Of a stretch of 64,000 nt of DNA, positions 24,909 through 32,866 are shown piece by piece. This stretch comes from an uncultured Serinicoccus sp. Lineage in GTDB: Bacteria; Actinomycetota; Actinomycetes; Actinomycetales; Dermatophilaceae. The stretch is from positions 248,001 to 312,000 of the forward strand of contig NZ_CANKYH010000005.1 of the NCBI RefSeq assembly GCF_947487915.1, written 5' to 3'. The position numbers were made by a program, and so were the translations under genes. The notes beneath the pieces were generated by a model, which saw nothing but the letters and a program-made list of their open reading frames with translations, made no database searches and was not told the origin of the DNA. Numbering within the stretch: position 1 is the first letter of the stretch; the number at the start of each line of letters is the position of its first letter.

Positions 24909-25916
24909 TCAGGCGCAGCCGCAGGACTGCCGGAGCACCAGCCGGGTCGGCAGCACGTGCTGCTCGGGGGCCGAGTGACGGTCCTCCAGCAGCGCCCGCA
25001 TCCGCACCGCCACCTCCCGGCCCAGCTCGCGCACCGGCTGGCTCACCGTGGTCAGGCCCGGGGTGACGTAACGGGCGGCCATGACGTCGTCCCACCCGGT
25101 GACGCTGATCCGCCCCGGCACGTCGACGCCCGCCGCGAGCAGCCGCTGCATCACCGACAGCGCCAGCTCGTCGTTGGCGCAGACCACGCCGTCGGACCCG
25201 AGCCCGCCCTCCAGCAGCAGGGAGGCCACCCGGGGACCGTCGTCCTCGCGGAAGGTGGCCGGGACCGGTTCGGCCGGCACCAGGCCGGCCGCCTCGTGGG
25301 CGGCGACGAAGCCGGCATACCGCTCCCGGACGTCGTCCGCGAACTCCGGCGACCCGACGAAGCGCAGCGAGCGCCGCCCGTGCACGTCGATGAGGTGGCG
25401 GGTCAGCTGCTCGGCGCTGCGCACGTTCTCGGTGCTGAAGCTCTCGACCGAGACCTGGTGCCGGTCGGCCAGCACGAGCACCGGGAGCTTGGCGCGCACA
25501 GCGGCGAGGGTGCCGGGGGACACGGGAACCGCACCCATGAGCACCATCCCGTCGACCCGCCCGGCCAGGCGGCGCACGAGCAGGTCCACGTCGTCCTTGC
25601 CGTGGGTGAGCAGCACGACGACGCTGGCGCCGCCCTCGGCGGCGCCCTGCTCGTAGCCGGTGAGCAGGTCGGCGTAGTAGGGGCCGCGCAGCTCGGGCAG
25701 CACGAGGCCGTGGGCCTCGTGCGACTTCACCGCGAGCGAGCGCGCCGCGCCGTCCGGGACGTAGCCCAGCTCCTCGACGACCGCGAGCACGCGGTCCCGG
25801 GTCGAGGCGCGGACCTCGCCGGGGCGGCGCAGCACCCGGGAGACGGTGGCGATCGAGACCCCCGCGCGGTCGGCGACCGAGTAGATCGTGGGACGTCGCC
25901 CCGTGCTCTCCACCAT
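24909..25916 (-). CDS. LacI-family transcriptional regulator
   Basis: A 335-residue LacI/GalR-type repressor. The N-terminal helix-turn-helix is YSVADRAGVSIATVSRVLRR (residues 12-31), followed by the hinge GYVPDGAARSLA. The sugar-sensing domain contains SDGVVCANDELALSVMQRL and ISVTGWDDVMAARYVTPGLT. The ATG at 25916 has GGAAGGG upstream. It lies directly upstream of the sugar operon on the same strand, and the palindrome GTAAGCGCTTAC between them is its likely target. The effector is probably the imported disaccharide or its breakdown product. Confidence 0.95.
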   Translation of the reverse strand: MVESTGRRPTIYSVADRAGVSIATVSRVLRRPGEVRASTRDRVLAVVEELGYVPDGAARSLAVKSHEAHGLVLPELRGPYYADLLTGYEQGAAEGGASVVVLLTHGKDDVDLLVRRLAGRVDGMVLMGAVPVSPGTLAAVRAKLPVLVLADRHQVSVESFSTENVRSAEQLTRHLIDVHGRRSLRFVGSPEFADDVRERYAGFVAAHEAAGLVPAEPVPATFREDDGPRVASLLLEGGLGSDGVVCANDELALSVMQRLLAAGVDVPGRISVTGWDDVMAARYVTPGLTTVSQPVRELGREVAVRMRALLEDRHSAPEQHVLPTRLVLRQSCGCA

Positions 25917-25970
25917 CGGCCCTTCCTCCCGTCGGCCTGCCCGGACTCCCCGGAAGGCTACCGCCCGGTC

Positions 25971-27440
25971 TCAGCCCAGCAGCCGGGGCACGGGCTGGCT
26001 CGGGTGCGGCTCGTCCCCCAGCGCGGCCTGCGCCCGCCACATCCGGGCCTCCAGCTCCTCGCGCACCTGCGCGTAGCCGGGGTCGTCGGCGACGTTGCGC
26101 AGCTCGGCGGGGTCGGCCCGCAGGTCGTAGAGCTCCCACTCCGGCTCGCCCGGCCCGCCGGTCGTCCCGGGCAGGCCGAGGGGGTCGTTGTAGTAGTACA
26201 CGAGCTTGTGCCGCTCGGTGCGGTAGCCGTAGTGCGCCGGGGCGTGGTGGTTGCCGTCCGCGTGCTCCCAGTAGCGGTAGTAGAGGCCGTCGGCCGGCGG
26301 CGGGGCGTCGCCGCCGACGAGGTCGCGCCAGAAGCTGCGGCCCTGCATCCGGGGGTGCGCAGGGACCCCGCACGCCTCGAGGATGGTCGGCGCGAGGTCG
26401 ACGTTGGACACGATGCCGTCGTGCACCCCGCCGCCCGGGAGGCCGCGCGGCCAGGACAGCACGAGGGGCATCCGGATCGACTCCTCGAACATCAGCCGCT
26501 TGTCGAACCACCCGTGGTCACCCAGGAAGAACCCCTGGTCGGAGCTGTAGGCGAGCACAGTGTCGTCCAGCTCGCCCCGGGCGGTGAGGGCGTCGACCAC
26601 CCGCCCCACGCTCTCGTCGACGGCCTGGACGCAGCGCAGGTAGTCCTCCATCCAGCGCTGGTACTTCCACCGGGTGAGCTCGGCGCCGACCAGGCCGGCC
26701 GGCGGCTCGACCTTGAGGTCCTCGGCGTTCAGGTGCTCCGCCACGCTCATCCACACGTGCTGCACCGCCTCGGAGCGCCCGGTGTGGTCGTCCTCGAAGG
26801 TCTCCGGCAGCGGGATCGGTTCGGTGAAGAGGTCGGTATGCCGTGGCGCCGGCACCCAGGGCCGGTGCGGGGCCTTGTGCCACAGCAGCAGGCACCAGGG
26901 CTCGTCCCCGTCCAGGGAGTCCAGCCACCCCAGGGCCAGGTCGGTGAGGACGTCGGTGGCGTAGCCCGGCTCGGTGCGCGTGCCCTCCGGGCTGACGATG
27001 GTGGGGTCGACGTACTCCCCCTGGTCGACGAGGATCTCCCAGTGGTCGAAGCCCTGCGGCTGGTGGGCCGGCCCCTCGCCGAGGTGCCACTTGCCGACCA
27101 GGCCGGTGCGGTAGCCCGCCTCCTTGAGCAGCGACACGAAGGTGGGCTGGCTCGGGTCGATGGGCGTCGAGAGCGTCCGCACGCCGTTGACGTGGCTGTA
27201 GGTGCCGGTGAGGATGCTGGCCCGGCTCGGCGTGCACAGCGAGTTGGTGACGAAGCAGCGGTCGAGCCGCACCCCCCGCTCGGCGATCCCGTCGATGTGC
27301 GGGGTGGCGTTGAGGCGCGAGCCGTAGACGCCCACCGCGTGCGCCGCGTGGTCGTCGGTGAGGATGAGCAGGATGTGCGGGCGCCGCGCGGGCTCGCCAG
27401 GGGTATGCCGGTCCGTGGTCACCCCACGATCCTGCCCCAT
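25971..27440 (-). CDS. Type I sulfatase
   Basis: A 489-residue sulfatase of the alkaline-phosphatase superfamily. The N-terminal metal site is HILLILTDDHAAH, and the formylglycine motif CTPSR starts at about C69 within NSLCTPSRASILTGTY. The second metal site reads YSSDQGFFLGDHGW, and GKWHLGEG is also conserved. No signal peptide is visible, so it is either cytoplasmic or exported without a classical signal. The start could also be the GTG at 27422. It lies just upstream of the LacI gene, which suggests that a sulfated sugar might be handled by the neighbouring operon, though it may be independent. It needs a formylglycine-generating enzyme, not seen here. Confidence 0.85.
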   Translation of the reverse strand: MGQDRGVTTDRHTPGEPARRPHILLILTDDHAAHAVGVYGSRLNATPHIDGIAERGVRLDRCFVTNSLCTPSRASILTGTYSHVNGVRTLSTPIDPSQPTFVSLLKEAGYRTGLVGKWHLGEGPAHQPQGFDHWEILVDQGEYVDPTIVSPEGTRTEPGYATDVLTDLALGWLDSLDGDEPWCLLLWHKAPHRPWVPAPRHTDLFTEPIPLPETFEDDHTGRSEAVQHVWMSVAEHLNAEDLKVEPPAGLVGAELTRWKYQRWMEDYLRCVQAVDESVGRVVDALTARGELDDTVLAYSSDQGFFLGDHGWFDKRLMFEESIRMPLVLSWPRGLPGGGVHDGIVSNVDLAPTILEACGVPAHPRMQGRSFWRDLVGGDAPPPADGLYYRYWEHADGNHHAPAHYGYRTERHKLVYYYNDPLGLPGTTGGPGEPEWELYDLRADPAELRNVADDPGYAQVREELEARMWRAQAALGDEPHPSQPVPRLLG

Positions 27441-27462
27441 GCCCGCCGTCTCCCGGCCCCGT

Positions 27463-27502
27463 GGTCAACCATCAGCCGCGAGGAGGGGGCTGATGGTTGA
27501 CC
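27463..27502 (-). terminator. Perfect 15-bp inverted repeat after the acyl-CoA ligase gene
   Basis: GGTCAACCATCAGCC (27463-27477) and its exact complement (27488-27502) flank a 10-base loop. It lies 38 bases beyond the acyl-CoA ligase stop and 22 bases upstream of the sulfatase start. The stem would end ligase transcription; there is no U-tract, as is common in actinobacteria. An attenuator or operator for the sulfatase is the alternative. Confidence 0.6.
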
Positions 27503-27540
27503 TGGCGGCCGAGGGTGGACCTGCCGGACGAGAGATGCCG

Positions 27541-29073
27541 TCAGGTCCCCTCGCCGCGCAGCTCGCGCTTGAGGATCTTGCCGGTCGCGCCCTTGGGCAG
27601 CTCGTCGATGAGGGTCACGGTGCGGGGGTACTTGTACGGCGCGACCTGCTCCTTGACGTGCCGGATGAGCTCGGCCTCGTCGGCCTGCGCGTCCGGGGCC
27701 AGCACGACGTAGGCCGCCACCTCCTCGCCGAGCTCGGGGTGCGGGACCCCGACGACGGCGGCCTCGGCGACGGCCGGGTGCTCGTAGAGCAGCTCCTCGA
27801 CCTCGCGCGGGTAGACGTTGAGCCCGCCGCGGAGGATGAGGTCCTTCGTGCGGTCGACGATGACGTAGTAGCCGTCCTCGTCGCGGCGGGCCAGGTCGCC
27901 GGAGTGGAACCAGCCCTCGCCGTCGATGGCCTCGGCGGTGGCGTCCGGCCGATTCCAGTAGCCCTTCATGATGTTCTCCCCGCGGATGCAGATCTCCCCG
28001 ACCTGCGGCTCGTCCTCGCTGCTGGACCCGACCTCGGTGCCGTCCGCGCCGACCAGACGCATCTGCACCCCGCGGATCGGCGTGCCGATGGAGCCGGCCT
28101 TGCGCTCGGCGTCCGGGTGGTTGAACGAGGCCACCGGAGAGGTCTCGGACAGCCCGTAGCCCTCCAGGATCGTGGCGCCGAAGGTCTCCTCGAACCTCTT
28201 CATGACCTCCAGCGGCAGGCTGGCCCCGCCGGAGATCGCGGTGCGCAGGGTCGACAGGTCCGGCGGGGTGGCCGCGGCGCCCGCGGCGGCGAGCATCGCG
28301 CCATACATCGTCGGGACCCCCTCGAAGACGGTGACCCGGTCGCGCTCGATGACCTCCAGCGCCTTCGCCGGGTCGAACCGCGGGATCATCGTCAGCGTCG
28401 CCCCGGTCGCGAAGGCGGTGTTCATGCCGCAGGTCATCCCGAAGACGTGGAAGAGCGGCAGGCAGCCCATGACAACGTCCGAGGAGTCGAGGTGCAGCAG
28501 GGTCTCGGTCGTCGCGAGCTGGTTGGACTGCAGGTTGTCGCAGGTCAGCTCCGCCCCCTTGGGGCGACCGGTGGTGCCGGAGGTGTAGAGGATGACGGCG
28601 GTGTCGTCGCCGGACCGCTCCACGACCTCATCGACCGGGTCCACCGCGTCGTCCCCGTGGACGTAGGAGCTCAGGCCCTCCGGGCCGACGGTGAGCAGCC
28701 GGGTGCCCGTCGCCTCGGCCGCGGCGACGGCGTCCTCGCCCGGCATCGCGGCGAGCAGCGTCGCACCGGAGTCCTCGAGGTAGAACTGGATCTCCCGCCT
28801 CTTGAACAACGGGTTCATCGGCACCACGACCGCCCCGAGCCGCAGCGCGGCGTAGTAGAGGACGGGGAAGGCCGGCACGTTCGGCAGCATGAGGGCCACC
28901 CGGTCGCCCTCGCCGACCCCCTGGGCGCGCATCCACCCAGCAAGCTGCCGGGCCGAGTGCTCGACCTCGGCATACGTGAGGACGAGGTCGTCGAGGATCA
29001 CCGCCCGGGCGTCCGGGTGGGCCTGCGCGGTGGCGGCGAGGTTGTGGGCGAGGTTCGCGCTGGCGCTGGTCAT
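27541..29073 (-). CDS. Long-chain-fatty-acid-CoA ligase-like AMP-binding enzyme
   Basis: A 510-residue ANL-superfamily adenylating enzyme that activates a carboxylic acid with ATP and CoA. Motifs in order are the AMP-binding loop YTSGTTGRPKGAEL, GYGLSETSP, SGDLARRDEDGYYVIVDRTK with the hinge, GGLNVYPREVEE and the C-terminal catalytic Lys in PKGATGKILKREL. The ATG at 29073 has GGAGGT upstream. The protein is cytoplasmic and monocistronic. Medium or long-chain fatty acids are the usual substrates for this subfamily; aromatic acids cannot be excluded. Confidence 0.9.
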   Translation of the reverse strand: MTSASANLAHNLAATAQAHPDARAVILDDLVLTYAEVEHSARQLAGWMRAQGVGEGDRVALMLPNVPAFPVLYYAALRLGAVVVPMNPLFKRREIQFYLEDSGATLLAAMPGEDAVAAAEATGTRLLTVGPEGLSSYVHGDDAVDPVDEVVERSGDDTAVILYTSGTTGRPKGAELTCDNLQSNQLATTETLLHLDSSDVVMGCLPLFHVFGMTCGMNTAFATGATLTMIPRFDPAKALEVIERDRVTVFEGVPTMYGAMLAAAGAAATPPDLSTLRTAISGGASLPLEVMKRFEETFGATILEGYGLSETSPVASFNHPDAERKAGSIGTPIRGVQMRLVGADGTEVGSSSEDEPQVGEICIRGENIMKGYWNRPDATAEAIDGEGWFHSGDLARRDEDGYYVIVDRTKDLILRGGLNVYPREVEELLYEHPAVAEAAVVGVPHPELGEEVAAYVVLAPDAQADEAELIRHVKEQVAPYKYPRTVTLIDELPKGATGKILKRELRGEGT

Positions 29074-29209
29074 CGTCGACCTCCTGCGGTGGGGTGGGGC
29101 CCTGATCGTCCCAAACGCCCGTCCTCGTGTCCTGTCGGCGACGCCGTCCCCCTCTCACCGGGAGCCCTCGCACCCTCGCTCCGGTATGGTCTCCGCCGAG
29201 GGAGGGGTC

Positions 29210-29473
29210 ATGCCACGGGTCGACATCGACGCCACGAGGGAGGCCGCGCGCGAGCTGGGCGACGGCGGCGCGGCGCTGGAGGGCGCCACGGGTGACGTCG
29301 CGGTCGCCGAGCTGGCGGGGGCGCTGCGAGGGACCTCCACCGCGGCCGTGCTCGCCGACCTGCAGAGCACGGCGCGGCTGCGCCTGACGGACGCCGGTCG
29401 GGAGCTCGCGACGCTGGGCGAGGGGATGCAGACGCTGGCCGACCACACCGCCGACGCCACGGGTGGACGATGA
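29210..29473 (+). CDS. Small all-helical ESX-like partner protein
   Basis: An 87-residue protein, predicted all-helical and Ala/Leu-rich (MPRVDIDATREAARELG to LGEGMQTLADHTADA), with GGAGGGG before the ATG. It has the size of an ESAT-6/WXG100 protein but lacks the WXG turn itself. Its stop overlaps the next start by 4 bases (ATGA). The next protein carries a WXG-type N-terminus, so this gene probably encodes its helical partner or chaperone for type VII secretion, as small helical partners do for LXG effectors. The assignment rests on size, helix content and position. Confidence 0.55.
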   Translation: MPRVDIDATREAARELGDGGAALEGATGDVAVAELAGALRGTSTAAVLADLQSTARLRLTDAGRELATLGEGMQTLADHTADATGGR

Positions 29474-31722
29474 GTCTCGACATCCCCGGCTGGATGGTCG
29501 GTGACGGCGACCCGCTGCGGACCGCCGCCCGGGGCCTGCGCGCGGCCGCGGACGTCGTCGACGACGAGCGGGTGGGTCTGCGGCGCACCCTCGGGCAGGC
29601 GGCCACCGCCCTCGGGTGGGAGGGCCAGATCACCGACCGGGCCGACGCGGCCGCCGACCCGGCGCAGGACGGCCTGCGGATCCTGCAGGAGGACCTCCGT
29701 GCCGCCGGCGGCGCCCTGGACGGTGTGGCCGGGGCCCTCGACGAGCACGCGCCGACCCTGCGCGGCGTGCAGCGCGACTGGGATGCGCTGCACGCCGACC
29801 GGCCGCGCACCGAGGTGACGCACTACACCGGCGAGACGATCGAGACGGTGGACTGGGCGGAGGTGCGGCGGCGGGAGGACGCGCTGCGCGACCGCGCCGC
29901 GCACCCTCAGGAGATGCTGCGGACGGCCGACCGCGGTTGTCGCGACACCCTCGCCCAGGTCCGCTCGTCCCTGGCCGCCCTGGAGCCCGGCTCCTCCACC
30001 GCGAGCTTCACCCGGTCCCAGGCGCCGGAGGGGACCTGGCAGGTCTTCCGGGACCACGGCCTGGTCGACACCGCGGCCGACGAGGCCCTGCTCGCCCGGA
30101 TCGCCCGGGCAGAGGACCCGGACGCCGTGCGCGCCCTGCTCGACGAGCTCGACCAGGAACGGCTGGCCGGCTTCCTGCAGCGCAATCCGCACGTCATGGC
30201 GGCGCTGGCGACGGACCACGAGCCGCGCGACCCCGACGACCCGGTGCTGTCGGGCCTGTGGGAGGCGATCGGTGAGCTCGAGGACGGTCAGGTCACCGAC
30301 CCCTACGCGATCGAGGTCATCCGGGACTACTGGGCCGGGTTGAGCCCGCAGGAGCAGCAACGGATGCGGCTGTTCTACCCGACCCTGGTCGGGAGCCTGG
30401 ACGGCATACCGGTGGAGCACCGGGCGGCGGCCAACCGGTTGCTGGTCGAGAGCGCGATCGACGTCGAGCAGCAGCGGCTGGCCATCCTCCAGGCGATGCC
30501 GGACAACGCCGCGACCCGCGAGCAGGCTCTCGACGCGCTGCCCGGGTGGTACCCCGACTGGCTGGGCGAGACGATCCTCGACGGTCTGATGGGCGACGAC
30601 GCCCAGACGCTCCTCCACGACTTCCGGCTGCGGGACCAGGAGGTGGAGCGCTCCCTGGCCAGGCTGGAGTTCTACGAGGGGCTGGTGGAGCCCGTGGAGC
30701 ATCCCCGCTTCGCCGACGTGGAGGACGCCGCTGGCACGGTGCTGCCCGCCGATGCGCGGGCCGTCCTGCTCTTCGACCCTCGTGGGGACGGCCGGTATGC
30801 CGAGTGGCACGGCGAGCTCGACAGCGAGAACGTCGGGATCTTCGTCCCCGGCACGACGACCGACCTGTCGAACATCGGGAGCTATGCGCAGCGGGTCGAA
30901 CGCTGGGCGCGCGAGCCGAACACCAGTGGCGTGACCTGGATGGGTATCGACCTGCCGGACTCGGTCGCCTCCGACGCCACGCAGACCCGGTACTCCGAGG
31001 ACGGCGGTCAGGCGCTGCTGCGCTTCGTCGAGGGCCTGGGCATGTCGGAGCGGACGGTCACAGCGGTCGGTCACTCCGCCGGTGGCGGCATCGTCGGTTT
31101 CGCCGACGTCTACGGCTTCGACGTCGACCGGACGATGCTCGTCGCACCGTCGGGGTCCGGCCTGGGTCTGCACCGGCCGCTTCCCTGGCCCCTGGCTCCC
31201 TGGGGTGCGCGACCCGCCACCCCCAGCGAGTACCCGCCCCAGACGTGGGACGGCCACGACCGACAGGTCCAGCGCTTCACCCAGACCGCCCCGGGCGACA
31301 GCATCGGGGTGGCCCAGGCCTCGGAGGACGTGCGCTGGTGGGTGGGCCTTCCGGAGGACTGGGGGCACGGCGACAACCCGAACACCTCGGACCAGTTCAT
31401 CCGGTTGGAGACGGGGCGCTGGACCGAGGGTGAGCACGCCGGAGAACGCCTGGAGGGCTTCGACGCGCACACCCACGTGGTCACACCCGGCACCGACGCC
31501 TGGGCCAACACGGTGGGTGTCATCACTGGCGGTGAGGTCATCCCGTACCGCGAGGACGACGACTGGATCGGACCGGACAACGTCTACGACGAGCCGGACT
31601 ACCCTGGCACCGACCCTGTCCCCGTCGACGATCTGGAGTCTCCGTGGGAGCAGTCGCAGCCCGAGATCATGGCACCCGGACCGCTGGACGGCAGTTTCGG
31701 CAGCGGTGGGGAGCCGGCGTGA
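29470..31722 (+). CDS. WXG-type N-terminal domain plus DUF1023-like alpha/beta hydrolase, putative secreted effector
   Basis: A 750-residue protein. The first 110 residues are helical, with a WEG (WXG) turn at residues 50-52, as in ESX substrates. The middle is helical and acidic. The C-terminal third is an alpha/beta hydrolase of the DUF1023 type: NVGIFVPGTTTDLSNIG, then the nucleophile elbow VGHSAGGGIVGFAD with Ser536, and a late His in FDAHTHVVTPG. No Sec signal is present. Genes on both sides overlap it by 4 bases: a small helical protein before, and two lipoproteins after. This fits a type VII-secreted enzyme with immunity lipoproteins. Target and toxicity are not shown; no secretion apparatus is encoded in the window. 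Confidence 0.7.
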   Translation: MSLDIPGWMVGDGDPLRTAARGLRAAADVVDDERVGLRRTLGQAATALGWEGQITDRADAAADPAQDGLRILQEDLRAAGGALDGVAGALDEHAPTLRGVQRDWDALHADRPRTEVTHYTGETIETVDWAEVRRREDALRDRAAHPQEMLRTADRGCRDTLAQVRSSLAALEPGSSTASFTRSQAPEGTWQVFRDHGLVDTAADEALLARIARAEDPDAVRALLDELDQERLAGFLQRNPHVMAALATDHEPRDPDDPVLSGLWEAIGELEDGQVTDPYAIEVIRDYWAGLSPQEQQRMRLFYPTLVGSLDGIPVEHRAAANRLLVESAIDVEQQRLAILQAMPDNAATREQALDALPGWYPDWLGETILDGLMGDDAQTLLHDFRLRDQEVERSLARLEFYEGLVEPVEHPRFADVEDAAGTVLPADARAVLLFDPRGDGRYAEWHGELDSENVGIFVPGTTTDLSNIGSYAQRVERWAREPNTSGVTWMGIDLPDSVASDATQTRYSEDGGQALLRFVEGLGMSERTVTAVGHSAGGGIVGFADVYGFDVDRTMLVAPSGSGLGLHRPLPWPLAPWGARPATPSEYPPQTWDGHDRQVQRFTQTAPGDSIGVAQASEDVRWWVGLPEDWGHGDNPNTSDQFIRLETGRWTEGEHAGERLEGFDAHTHVVTPGTDAWANTVGVITGGEVIPYREDDDWIGPDNVYDEPDYPGTDPVPVDDLESPWEQSQPEIMAPGPLDGSFGSGGEPA

Positions 31723-32261
31723 GGCCATGGCTGCCCGTCCTCGCGATCCTCACGCTGGCGCTGCTCGGCTGTCAGGACGAGGACGGGACCACCACGCCGA
31801 CGAGTGGACCCACGACGGAGGGAACCAGCGTGACCGGACGCGCCGACGAAGCAGCAGCGCGGGAGCAGCAGCCCCGCGTGCGGGAGATCCTGCAGGAGTT
31901 GTGGGACCAGTTCGACCTCGAGGACAAGCCACCGTTGGAGGACAAGCCCGGGGACGGAGACCTCGTCGCCTGTTCCCTCGACACGACGGCGCAGATCACC
32001 TCATGGGCGGAGGGCGCACAGCTGCGCGTCTCGAAGGAGAAGGATCCCGAGCTGGAAGCCCGGCAGGCGGCGCTCGTGCGCGCCTGGCTGGACGACAACG
32101 GCTGGGAGCGCATCGACAACCCCGCCCCCGAGTCGAGCCCGGTGACCTACCACCGCAACGACGACGGGTTCAAGGTCACCGTGGCACCCCAGCTCGACGC
32201 CCGCGTCGACCTGGACGTGGAGTCACCGTGCTTCGACGACCAGGGCCAGCAGGTGGGATGA
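31719..32261 (+). CDS. Lipoprotein, first of a duplicated pair
   Basis: A 180-residue lipoprotein starting at the GTG at 31719, inside the hydrolase stop (GTGA overlap). The signal MRPWLPVLAILTLALLGC gives a lipidated Cys at residue 18. A Thr/Ser/Pro-rich linker follows, then a domain with REQQPRVREILQELWDQFDL, LDTTAQITSWAEGAQLRV and SSPVTYHRNDDGFKVTVAP. Two Cys remain in the mature domain and could pair. About three quarters of the domain is identical to the next gene by eye. Membrane attachment and the position after a putative secreted hydrolase suggest an immunity or anchoring role. I do not recognise the domain. Confidence 0.7.
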   Translation: MRPWLPVLAILTLALLGCQDEDGTTTPTSGPTTEGTSVTGRADEAAAREQQPRVREILQELWDQFDLEDKPPLEDKPGDGDLVACSLDTTAQITSWAEGAQLRVSKEKDPELEARQAALVRAWLDDNGWERIDNPAPESSPVTYHRNDDGFKVTVAPQLDARVDLDVESPCFDDQGQQVG

Positions 32262-32845
32262 GGCCGTCCGGAGGGTCGCGCTCCGCGGGGAGACCCTCAC
32301 ATCGGTCACGCCGTCCTGCCGCGCTGGTCGGTGCGCTGGCGCTCACCGCGCTCGGTGGGTGCTCGCTGCTGGGCGAGGACGACTCCCGCGTCACCACCCC
32401 CGGTGGCTCCGTCGTCACGGCGCGCGCCGACCAGGCCGTGGCACGGGAGCAGCAGCCCCGCGTGCGGGAGCTCCTGCAGGACCTGTGGGACCAGTTCGAC
32501 CTCGAGGACAAGCCACCCTTGGACGACGAGGTCGGTGAGGGAGACCTCCGCGCCTGCACCCTGGACACCAAGGCGCGGGTCAGGTCGTGGGCCGCACGGG
32601 CACAGCTGCGGGTCTCCGAGGAGGAGAACCCCGAGCTGGAGGCACAGCAGGCCCGGCTCGTTCGTGACTGGCTCGACAGCAACGGCTGGGACCGTCTCGA
32701 CAACCCGGCACCCGACTCCAGCCCGGTGACCTACCACCGCAACGCCGAGGGGTTCAGGGTCACCGTCGCACCACAGCTGGACGCCCGGGTCACCCTCGAC
32801 GTCGAGTCACCGTGCTTCGACGAGCAGGGTCAGCAGGTGGGGTGA
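32258..32845 (+). CDS. Lipoprotein, second of a duplicated pair
   Basis: A 195-residue lipoprotein with an Arg/Ser-rich N-terminus, a hydrophobic stretch and the lipobox LGGC. The mature domain repeats the preceding protein: REQQPRVRELLQDLWDQFDL, SSPVTYHRNAEGFRVTVAP and the same C-terminal DQ/EQGQQVG ending, again with two Cys. Differences cluster in the linker and in charged positions of the helix after LDT. The ATG overlaps the first lipoprotein stop by 4 bases. Tandem duplication of immunity genes with divergence at surface positions is common beside toxins, but that reading is inference here. Confidence 0.7.
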   Translation: MRPSGGSRSAGRPSHRSRRPAALVGALALTALGGCSLLGEDDSRVTTPGGSVVTARADQAVAREQQPRVRELLQDLWDQFDLEDKPPLDDEVGEGDLRACTLDTKARVRSWAARAQLRVSEEENPELEAQQARLVRDWLDSNGWDRLDNPAPDSSPVTYHRNAEGFRVTVAPQLDARVTLDVESPCFDEQGQQVG

Positions 32846-32866
32846 CCTGCCCCGGGTCAGCGCGAC

